Part shown: one piece after another, positions 1 to 5,273 of the stretch
How the letters are laid out: every line of letters starts with the position of its first letter
How positions within the stretch are numbered: position 1 is the stretch's first letter
From: Thermomicrobiales bacterium
Lineage (GTDB): Bacteria > Chloroflexota > Chloroflexia > Thermomicrobiales > UBA6265
Length of the DNA stretch: 10,987 nucleotides
Direction: 5' to 3'
Assembly: GCA_020847015.1 (NCBI GenBank)
Contig: JADLCW010000039.1
Coordinates: 1-10,987, forward strand
The notes under the pieces: model-generated
Seen by the model: the letters and a program-made list of their open reading frames with translations, nothing else
Told to the model about the DNA's origin: nothing
Databases searched by the model: none
Position numbers and translations under genes: made by a program

Positions 1-117
1 GCGGGCGCGCTCGTGGCGCGTCTGGCGGGTCGCGCCGCCGCCCCCGCGCCGCCCCCCACCGCGGCCCATCCGCGGCGTCCGGCCGGCGAACCGGCGGCGC
101 TCGGCGGCCGGCAGTGA
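1..117 (+). CDS. Probable C-terminal tail of an upstream protein (partial)
   Basis: Reading frame 1 is open from the window edge to a TGA at 115-117 and gives 38 residues rich in Ala, Pro and Arg. The third codon position is almost always G or C, as in the real genes here. The first residues (AGALVARLAGR) could end a helix, and the rest looks like a disordered tail. The other two forward frames are also open across this short stretch, so codon bias and the well-placed stop are the only support. No family can be named from 38 residues. The first copy of a 34-bp direct repeat overlaps the stop codon. Confidence 0.35.
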   Translation, partial: AGALVARLAGRAAAPAPPPTAAHPRRPAGEPAALGGRQ

Positions 118-217
118 GACCGTCCGGGTCGCCCGCTCGGTCGCCAATCGGTTGGCGTGGCGTGGGGTGTCTTGTTGCTGCTGGTGAGACCGTCCGGGTC
201 GCCCGCTCAGTCGCCAA
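114..217. repeat. 34-bp direct repeat, two copies
   Basis: Positions 114-147 and 184-217 are the same 34-bp sequence with one difference (G at 139, A at 209), 70 bp apart start to start. Similarity stops abruptly on both sides. Both copies run into a small inverted repeat: CGCCAA-TCGG-TTGGCG at 142-157 after copy 1, and CGCC-AACCA-GGCG at 212-224 after copy 2. The first copy begins at the probable stop of the upstream gene. Nothing else in 118-338 looks coding. Confidence 0.8.
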
Positions 218-338
218 CCAGGCGGATCCGCGCCTGCCGGCGACCAGTAGGCCATTCCCTGCGCCGTCCCGGGCATCGGCCGCCCTCTTCCAGAGCTGGC
301 GCAGCTCCGGGCGGACCACCCGGACGGGAGGAGGCGCG

Positions 339-653
339 ATGTTCGCGCGATGGGTGCGCATCATCGGCATCGGAACGCTGGGCGCGGCGCTCGCGCCGCC
401 CATGATGGCGGGACCGGCCGCCGCGGACGCCGGTCCCGGAGCCTCCATCGGCGCATCACCCGTTGGCAAGCGACACGCTCACCCGAAGGGAACGCGCGGC
501 GCGGCGTCGCCGTTCGGCTGCCGCAGCCAAGAGGCCGCGAGGGCGAGCGAGGCGATGGCCCCGACGAGGGCGGCGAGCGCGAAGAAGGGCGGGCCGGGGG
601 CCGGGGCGACCGTCCAGCCGTCGCGCAATCCTTCAAAACACCAGCACGCGTAG
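339..653 (+). CDS. Doubtful small ORF with a signal-peptide-like start
   Basis: An ATG follows a strong ribosome binding site (GGGAGGAGG, about 5 nt spacing). The 104-residue product begins like a Sec signal peptide: a basic start (MFARWVR), a hydrophobic core to about residue 25, then Pro/Ala and a plausible A-x-A cleavage near residue 33. Beyond about residue 47 the frame is antisense to the membrane protein gene at 479-973. There the composition turns basic and low-complexity, as expected of a shadow frame. It may be a real short secreted protein overlapping its convergent neighbour, or the remnant of a gene whose 3' part was lost. No family is recognised. Confidence 0.3.
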   Translation: MFARWVRIIGIGTLGAALAPPMMAGPAAADAGPGASIGASPVGKRHAHPKGTRGAASPFGCRSQEAARASEAMAPTRAASAKKGGPGAGATVQPSRNPSKHQHA

Positions 654-973
654 ACCCAGACCCCCCCTCGCAGGCGCGCCACCACGAAGACCCCGGCGGC
701 GTACGCGGTCAGGCCGAATGCGGCGACGGCCACGGCCGCGCCGAGCAGCGGCAGGACTGGGCGCGGCCGCGCCCAGAGGGCGAAGCCGAGGGCGGCGAGG
801 GCGACGACACCGGAGAAGACCGCCACGGCGTTGTAGCCGCCGGCGTCGGTGGCGGAGGAGGTCCCCCGGACCGCCTCCCAGGTCGTGCGGCCTCCGAGCG
901 GCCCGAACAGGAGGACGACGGCGCAGCCGGTCGCGACCGGGCGAACAACGTCTTCCCCATCCTCTGCTCGCAT
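479..973 (-). CDS. Hypothetical membrane protein with four helices
   Basis: The 164-residue product has four hydrophobic segments, at about residues 10-26, 46-66, 72-97 and 129-150. Between helices 3 and 4 is a short Trp/Cys-rich stretch (WVYACWCFEG) and then a Gly/Pro-rich loop. The ATG at 973 has AAGGAG upstream with a longish spacing of about 12 nt. The reading frame stays open further upstream into the neighbouring gene, so the start is not certain. It lies 55 nt downstream of the zinc-ribbon gene on the same strand and is probably co-transcribed with it. No enzymatic motif is visible and no family is recognised, so it is best called an integral membrane protein of unknown function. Confidence 0.65.
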   Translation of the reverse strand: MRAEDGEDVVRPVATGCAVVLLFGPLGGRTTWEAVRGTSSATDAGGYNAVAVFSGVVALAALGFALWARPRPVLPLLGAAVAVAAFGLTAYAAGVFVVARLRGGVWVYACWCFEGLRDGWTVAPAPGPPFFALAALVGAIASLALAASWLRQPNGDAAPRVPFG

Positions 974-1028
974 GGCGAGTCCGCTCTCCTTCGGCGCGGC
1001 CCGCGCTGCTCGCGCAGCCGTGGCGCGG

Positions 1029-1892
1029 TTACGCCGGATCGGTGAGTTTGGCGATCTCGGCGTCGAGATCGGCGAGCCGGCGGCGCGCCTGCGGCAACCG
1101 CTCGGACCACTTGTGGCGGTCCTCTTCCTCGGCCGCGCGCTCGGCGGTGATGCGGGCGGCTTCCGCACGCAGCCGTTGCCGGCGGTAGACCCGCGCCGCG
1201 CACTCCGGGCAGGCTCCGGTCCACTCCTGCCAGCCGCCGCAGATCGGGCAGGGTTCGGCCAAATCCGCCAGGGTGATGGATGCCGGCGGCGCTTCGCCCT
1301 CCAGCACGCGATCGCGCAGCCCGACGGCAAATGCGTAGACGCTGTCCACCAGATGCTGCGCCAGCGCCGCGCGCCGCTCCGGCGGCGTGTCGGCCGGCAC
1401 GAGCCGCGTCGCATCGCCCGCAAGCTGCTGCAGATCGCCGCGCACCACCGGCCCGCCGCGCTGATCCCAATCGATCGCTTCCGCGAACTGAAACGCCTCG
1501 TCGCCGATGCGAAAGGTCACCGTCACCGGCTCGGTCGCCTCGCTCCAGATGTCGGTCACCGGCGTCGGCGGCAACGGCCAGGAGGGTTGGTGCGGTTCGG
1601 CCGCCAATTCGGCCAGATCCTGCGTCACCGTCGCCTGCGACTCATCGAGCAGCGCGATGCGCTCGCTCCACGGGTTGTCGGGTCGGCGGGCCGCCTCGGC
1701 GCGTTCCAGATCGTAGACCATGCTCTCCCGGCGGCGGCGCAGCGCGGTCAGCTTGGCCGCCGCGGCCGGGTCCGCCGCTTGGGCGATCTGTCGCGGCGGC
1801 GGCAAGGGCGCCCGCCCCGGAACGGCCGCTCGCTCCGGCGGCGCCGGTTCCGGAGGGGTGGAGGATGGTTCCCAAAATCGCCAGTTCGGCAT
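1029..1892 (-). CDS. Zinc-ribbon protein flanked by coiled coils, function unknown
   Basis: The product has 287 residues. Order of parts: Pro/Ala-rich N-terminal linker (about 8-40); a charged helix likely to form a coiled coil (about 45-70) and a second helix (about 76-98); a central globular part with beta-like sequence (VTVTFRIGDEAFQF, about 123-136) and helices; a four-cysteine zinc ribbon, C215-x2-C218-x9-C228-x2-C231; then a long Arg/Glu-rich coiled coil to the C-terminus. The ATG has AGGGAG about 9 nt upstream. The frame remains open far upstream, but only antisense to the acyl-CoA synthetase, so this start is preferred. There is no signal peptide or membrane helix, so it should be cytoplasmic. 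A structural or nucleic-acid/protein-binding role is possible but inferred only from the zinc ribbon and coiled coils. It is divergent from the synthetase gene. Confidence 0.75.
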   Translation of the reverse strand: MPNWRFWEPSSTPPEPAPPERAAVPGRAPLPPPRQIAQAADPAAAAKLTALRRRRESMVYDLERAEAARRPDNPWSERIALLDESQATVTQDLAELAAEPHQPSWPLPPTPVTDIWSEATEPVTVTFRIGDEAFQFAEAIDWDQRGGPVVRGDLQQLAGDATRLVPADTPPERRAALAQHLVDSVYAFAVGLRDRVLEGEAPPASITLADLAEPCPICGGWQEWTGACPECAARVYRRQRLRAEAARITAERAAEEEDRHKWSERLPQARRRLADLDAEIAKLTDPA

Positions 1893-1950
1893 CGTCGTTC
1901 GCTCCCTGGTACGCCCTCGAGTGTGACACAGCGGGTCCCGGCACGGCCGC

Positions 1951-1979
1951 TTGACCGCGTCTCGCGCCCCGGCAACAAT
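1951..1979 (+). promoter_or_regulatory. Candidate sigma-70-type promoter for the acyl-CoA synthetase
   Basis: TTGACC (1951-1956) and AACAAT (1974-1979) are separated by exactly 17 bp. They match the -35 consensus at 5 of 6 positions and the -10 consensus at 4 of 6. AACAATT is one of the few A/T-rich patches in this GC-rich spacer. Transcription would start near 1986, leaving a leader of about 48 nt before the ATG at 2034. The spacer also has to hold the promoter of the divergent zinc-ribbon gene, for which I see no convincing hexamers. Confidence 0.45.
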
Positions 1980-2033
1980 TTCAGCGCCGCGCCCGGCGCG
2001 GTCCGCACGCTCACCGGAGATGACGCCGCCGCT

Positions 2034-4031
2034 ATGCCCAATTCCTCCCCCGATGCCGCTCCCGCTCGCCGCGTGGACCCCAACGCCATCGCCTGGACGC
2101 CGACGCCGGAGGTCATCGCCCGCAGCCGCCTGCACCGCTTCGTCCACTCGCTCGGGTTGGACAGCACGGCGCAGCTGCAGCTTCGCGCCGCCGCCGATCC
2201 CGGCTGGTACTGGGACGCGGCGGTGCGCGATCTCGGCTTCGTCTGGTCGCGCCCCTACACGCGGGCGCTCGACCGCTCGGCCGGGCCAGCCTGGCCGCAC
2301 TGGTTCGTCGACGGCGAGTTCAACTACGCCGCCAACGCGCTCGACCGCTGGGTCGCCGCCGGCTCCGGCGAGCGCACCGCGCTGATCTGGGAAGGCGACG
2401 ACGGAGCCACGCGCACCCTCAGCTTCGCCGCATTGCTCGCCGAAACCGACCGCTTCGCCGCGGCGCTGCGCGGACTCGGGGTGCGCAAGGGCGACCGCGT
2501 CGGCGTGTTCCTGCCGATGCTGGCCGAAACCGCGATCGCCATGCTGGCGCTGGCCAAGCTGGGAGCCATCTTCCTGCCCATGTTCAGCGGCTTCGGACCG
2601 GACGCCATCGCCGCCCGCCTGCGCGACGCCGAAGCGAACCTGCTGATCTGCGCCGACGGAGCGCGGCGGCGCGGCCACACCGTGCCGATGAAAACGACCG
2701 CCGATGCGGCCGTAGCCTTGGCCCCCAGCGTGGCGCGCGTCGTCGTGCTGCGGCGCACCGGCGAACCCGTGCCGATGACGCCCGGGCGCGATGTCTGGTG
2801 GCACGATCTCGTGGCCGCCGCGCCGACCGGGTTCACCGCGGAACCGACCGCCGCCGACGACCCCTACATGATCATCTACACCTCCGGCACCACCGGCCGC
2901 CCCAAGGGAGCCGTGCACGTGCAGGCCGGGTTTCCGATCAAGGCCGCCCACGATCTCGCCTACTGTTTCGATCTCGGTCCCGCCGACACCCTGTTCTGGC
3001 TGACCGATCTCGGCTGGATGATGGGTCCCTGGCTGATCGGCGGCGGGTTGATGCTCGGCGCGGCCATCATCATGTTCGAAGGCGTGCCCGACTACCCCGC
3101 GCCGGATCGCCTGTGGCGGCTGGTGGAGCGCCACCGCGCCACCGTGTTCGGTGTCGCGCCCACGGCGATCCGCGCCCTGATGGGCAAAGACCCGGCCTGG
3201 ACCCGCGGCGCGGATCTCTCGTCGCTGCGGATTCTGGGCAGCACCGGCGAAACCTGGAATCCCGATCCGTGGGACTGGTATTTCCGCGAGATCGGCGGCG
3301 GTCGGTTGCCCATCATCAACTACAGCGGCGGCACCGAAACCGGCGGCGGGCTGGTCGGCTGCGATCCGCTGCATCCGCTCAAACCCTGCGCCTTCACCGG
3401 CCCGGTGTCCGGCACGATCGCCGATGTCGTCGACGACGCCGGTCAACCGCTGCGCGGCGCGGTGGGCGAGCTGGTCGTGCGCCAGCCGTGGGTGGGCATG
3501 ACCCACGGTTTCTGGCGCGACGACGAACGCTACCGGGAAACCTACTGGAACCGCTTCCCCGGCGTGTGGGTGCACGGCGACTGGGCGGAAATCGACGCCG
3601 ACGGCTTCTGGTTCATCCGCGGGCGCTCCGACGACACCCTCAAGGTGGCCGGCAAGCGGGTGGGACCGGCCGAAGTCGAATCGGCGGCGGTGGCGCACCC
3701 GGCCGTGCAGGAAGCGGCGGCCATCGGCGCGCCGCACCCGATCAAGGGCGAATGCGCGATCGTCTTCGCGGTGCTGCGCCCGGGCGCGGACGCGAGCGCC
3801 GATCTGGCGGAGGAGATTCGGCAGACGGTGGCGGCGCGACTGGGAGCCGCCATGCGTCCGGAGCGGGTGCATCTGGTGGCCGATCTACCCAAAACGCGCA
3901 ACGCCAAGATCATGCGGCGGGTGATCCGGGCCGCCTATCTGGGGCAGTCGCTGGGCGACATGACCGCGCTGGAAAACCCGGCCGCGGTGGACGAGATCGC
4001 CCGCGCCGGCGCAGCCAGCCGGCCGGACTGA
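2034..4031 (+). CDS. AMP-forming acyl-CoA synthetase (acetyl-CoA synthetase-like)
   Basis: The 665-residue cytoplasmic enzyme should activate a carboxylic acid with ATP to an acyl-adenylate and transfer it to CoA. Length and layout fit the acetyl-CoA synthetase group of the ANL superfamily. Visible motifs: phosphate-binding loop YTSGTTGRPKG (282-292); substrate/adenine motif NYSGGTETGGG (429-439); GDW...GFWFIRGRSDDTLKVAGKR (about 515-540), which holds the ribose-binding Asp and the hinge; and PKTRNAKIMRR near the end, where K625 matches the catalytic lysine that protein acetylation controls in known Acs enzymes. The acetate-specific Trp of WWQTETGG is replaced by Gly (G432), so a larger acyl substrate than acetate is likely. 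The ATG at 2034 is chosen because the frame upstream is antisense to another gene. GGAG lies 14 nt before it, a weak spacing, and a GTG at 2073 is an alternative. It appears monocistronic. Confidence 0.93.
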   Translation: MPNSSPDAAPARRVDPNAIAWTPTPEVIARSRLHRFVHSLGLDSTAQLQLRAAADPGWYWDAAVRDLGFVWSRPYTRALDRSAGPAWPHWFVDGEFNYAANALDRWVAAGSGERTALIWEGDDGATRTLSFAALLAETDRFAAALRGLGVRKGDRVGVFLPMLAETAIAMLALAKLGAIFLPMFSGFGPDAIAARLRDAEANLLICADGARRRGHTVPMKTTADAAVALAPSVARVVVLRRTGEPVPMTPGRDVWWHDLVAAAPTGFTAEPTAADDPYMIIYTSGTTGRPKGAVHVQAGFPIKAAHDLAYCFDLGPADTLFWLTDLGWMMGPWLIGGGLMLGAAIIMFEGVPDYPAPDRLWRLVERHRATVFGVAPTAIRALMGKDPAWTRGADLSSLRILGSTGETWNPDPWDWYFREIGGGRLPIINYSGGTETGGGLVGCDPLHPLKPCAFTGPVSGTIADVVDDAGQPLRGAVGELVVRQPWVGMTHGFWRDDERYRETYWNRFPGVWVHGDWAEIDADGFWFIRGRSDDTLKVAGKRVGPAEVESAAVAHPAVQEAAAIGAPHPIKGECAIVFAVLRPGADASADLAEEIRQTVAARLGAAMRPERVHLVADLPKTRNAKIMRRVIRAAYLGQSLGDMTALENPAAVDEIARAGAASRPD

Positions 4032-4090
4032 GGCGGGGCGGCGGTCTGGCGGTCTGGCGGGTCGCGCATCGCCGCCGGCTCATCCCGCAC

Positions 4091-4108
4091 GCCGGGCCGC
4101 TTCCCGGC
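4091..4108 (+). terminator. Weak candidate terminator hairpin after the synthetase gene
   Basis: GCCGGG and CCCGGC form a 6-bp all-GC stem with a 6-nt loop, 59 nt after the synthetase stop codon. No T-run follows, so it is only a candidate. Other hairpins further downstream could serve equally well. Confidence 0.25.
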
Positions 4109-4230
4109 CGTTCGGCGACGGTCTGGAACCGGCCCGCCGCATTCCGGGGGCGGACTGCCGAACGGGGCGAGGCCGCGCTGGTCGACTCCCCATTGCGCCG
4201 TTCCTGCGGCGCACGCCTGCCGGCCGGGTC

Positions 4231-4279
4231 GGGGCAGCGCCGCGCCGGCGCCGTCTGGCCGCGTGCGCGGCGCTGCCCC
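4231..4279. repeat. Perfect 15-bp inverted repeat
   Basis: Positions 4231-4245 (ggggcagcgccgcgc) are the exact reverse complement of 4265-4279, with a 19-nt spacer between them. The right arm runs into the first copy of the 27-bp direct repeat at 4271-4297. As RNA this would make a very stable hairpin. Confidence 0.7.
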
Positions 4280-4357
4280 ATGCGCCGCAGTTGAGCGTCG
4301 ATTGGGCGGCAGCGGATTTCAGACGATGCACGCTGCCCCACGCGCTGCGGTCGAGCG
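4271..4357 (+). repeat. Imperfect 27-bp direct repeat, two copies 60 bp apart
   Basis: Positions 4271-4297 and 4331-4357 match at 23 of 27 bases. All four differences are transitions, and both copies begin with cgctgcccca. The 33-bp segment between them is unrelated. The pattern suggests an old duplication that has drifted without protein constraint. Confidence 0.6.
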
Positions 4358-4489
4358 CCACCCGTTTGCTGCGCGTGACGCGGCCGCGAGCTCTTGCCGC
4401 GCCCCGAGCGGCTCGCTCCCGCCTAAGGCGAACCCGGCGCCGCGGGGTCGCGGATACCGCCAGGGCATCCGATGGTCGCCGGCGCTCGC

Positions 4490-4550
4490 GCTATCTTCAC
4501 AATGATTTCATGCCAAATTGGCGTCACGTTCATCCACATCCGGTACAAGG
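4490..4550 (+). promoter_or_regulatory. A/T-rich patch with palindrome upstream of the Cys-rich gene
   Basis: This stretch is much less GC-rich than its surroundings and ends about 45 nt before the small secreted-protein gene, so it probably contains that gene's promoter. It includes the perfect palindrome GCCAA-A-TTGGC at 4512-4522, a possible operator. No well-spaced -35/-10 pair could be fixed: TATCTT at 4492-4497 is a -10-like hexamer without a good -35. Confidence 0.3.
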
Positions 4551-4593
4551 GAGATGTCGGAGTTCACCGATGCACGTGCCCGGGAGTCGCCGG

Positions 4594-4896
4594 ATGGATG
4601 CCGCCGACATCGACCGACTGACTCGCAGTCTGCACCTGCGCCGCGACCGCCGGTCGCTGGCGGCGGTGCTGGCGGGCGGGCTGCTCGCCGCCGGGTTCAC
4701 GCGCGCCGACGCCCGCCGCAAGAAGAAGCGCCGCCGGCAGGCGAAATCTGAAACCACGGACGGCGCGGCGCGCCGGCGTTGCCCGGATGATGCCGCGCGG
4801 TGCGGCGGTCGGTGCTGCGCCGCCAATGAAATTTGCGGTGGTCCGCCCGGAACCCGGCAATTCTGCGTCGCCCCCGGACAGACCGGAGCCGCCTGA
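4594..4896 (+). CDS. Small exported protein with six-Cys knottin-like domain
   Basis: The 100-residue product has three parts. Residues 1-36 are a twin-arginine-like export signal: RR at 19-20, then a hydrophobic core LAAVLAGGLLAAGF. Residues 41-49 are a polybasic run (RRKKKRRRQ). Residues 63-91 carry six cysteines, C63-x6-C70-x3-C74-C75-x5-C81-x9-C91. The order C-C-CC-C-C is that of cystine-knot and similar disulfide-rich miniproteins, and export fits disulfide formation outside the cell. Similar short RR-signal/poly-Lys-Arg/Cys-rich proteins are familiar to me from Thermomicrobia-like genomes, but their function is unknown. The ATG at 4594 has GGGAG 7 nt upstream. An in-frame ATG at 4570, also with a good site (GGAG, 7 nt), would add eight residues. 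It appears monocistronic, followed by a strong hairpin. Confidence 0.7.
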   Translation: MDAADIDRLTRSLHLRRDRRSLAAVLAGGLLAAGFTRADARRKKKRRRQAKSETTDGAARRRCPDDAARCGGRCCAANEICGGPPGTRQFCVAPGQTGAA

Positions 4897-4986
4897 ATCT
4901 GGTGGTTCGGAACCGGCGCGCCGCGGTCGGTTCAACAGTGGCCCCCTCCCTGTTGGGCAGATTGCGGCGCGACCGGCGCTCCACAC

Positions 4987-5025
4987 GCGAAGACCCCGGA
5001 TCGGCAACCGATCCGGGGTCTTCGC
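4987..5025 (+). terminator. Strong hairpin, probable terminator of the Cys-rich gene
   Basis: Two perfect 18-bp arms (4987-5004 and 5008-5025) enclose a CAA loop, about 90 nt after the stop codon. The arms read gcgaagaccccggatcgg and its exact complement. No T-run follows on either strand, so it is not a textbook intrinsic terminator. Its length and position between two co-oriented genes still make termination or mRNA 3'-end protection the likeliest role. Confidence 0.6.
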
Positions 5026-5145
5026 ACGCTCGCCGTCCGGTCCGGGCGCACGGCCACCCCCGCCCCGCCGGCCGGGTCCGCTGCCGCGGGAAACCGCGCC
5101 GCCGTCTTGACCGTTTACGTCGGTAGGCGCACGGCAACGTTTCGC

Positions 5146-5185
5146 TTGACGCGGCGGCGCCGCGCTGTCAGCATGTACGTACATG
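5146..5185 (+). promoter_or_regulatory. Candidate promoter with 14-bp palindromic operator
   Basis: TTGACG (5146-5151) matches the -35 consensus at 5 of 6 positions. A 17-bp gap leads to CAGCAT (5169-5174), a poor -10. Overlapping it is a perfect 14-bp palindrome, catgtacgtacatg (5172-5185), of the kind bound by dimeric repressors such as TetR-family proteins. It lies about 90 nt before the penicillin-binding protein start and would sit over the -10/start region. No regulator gene is in the window. Confidence 0.4.
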
Positions 5186-5273
5186 TCTCGCCCCCGCCGT
5201 CCGGTCGCGTCCGCTCCGCGGCTTCGGCCGATCCGTCGGCGTCGTCCCTGCCCAGTCAGAGAGGACCGCTCCC

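Larger units (their letters stand above)
4032..4489. other. Non-coding, GC-rich spacer with several inverted repeats
   Basis: No reading frame here looks like protein: all are Arg/Ala/Pro-rich shadow translations. The DNA holds a tandem GGTCTGGC duplication (4043-4058), a GCCGGG/CCCGGC hairpin (4091-4108), a TGCGCCG/CGGCGCA hairpin (4194-4213), a 15-bp perfect inverted repeat (4231-4245 with 4265-4279) and an imperfect 27-bp direct repeat (4271-4297 and 4331-4357). The 15-mer tctggcgggtcgcgc at 4053-4067 also occurs at 21-35. The stretch could hold a terminator for the synthetase, a decayed gene, or a structured RNA. I cannot decide among these. Confidence 0.5.

Noticed and set aside
849..2033. 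Open frame extending the acyl-CoA synthetase by about 395 codons upstream
   Set aside because: It is antisense to the zinc-ribbon gene and partly to the membrane protein gene, its translation is low-complexity Arg/Ala/Pro, and the synthetase is already full length from 2034.
1893..3872. Long minus-strand open frame continuing upstream of the zinc-ribbon gene, antisense to the synthetase
   Set aside because: The synthetase has all its catalytic motifs on the other strand. The antisense translation is rich in His, Arg and Gly without domains, an effect of high-GC third positions.
4291..4593. Longer N-terminus for the Cys-rich protein from ATG 4291
   Set aside because: The added 100 residues are basic shadow sequence across repeats and the A/T-rich promoter-like patch. 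They would bury the export signal in the middle of the protein.
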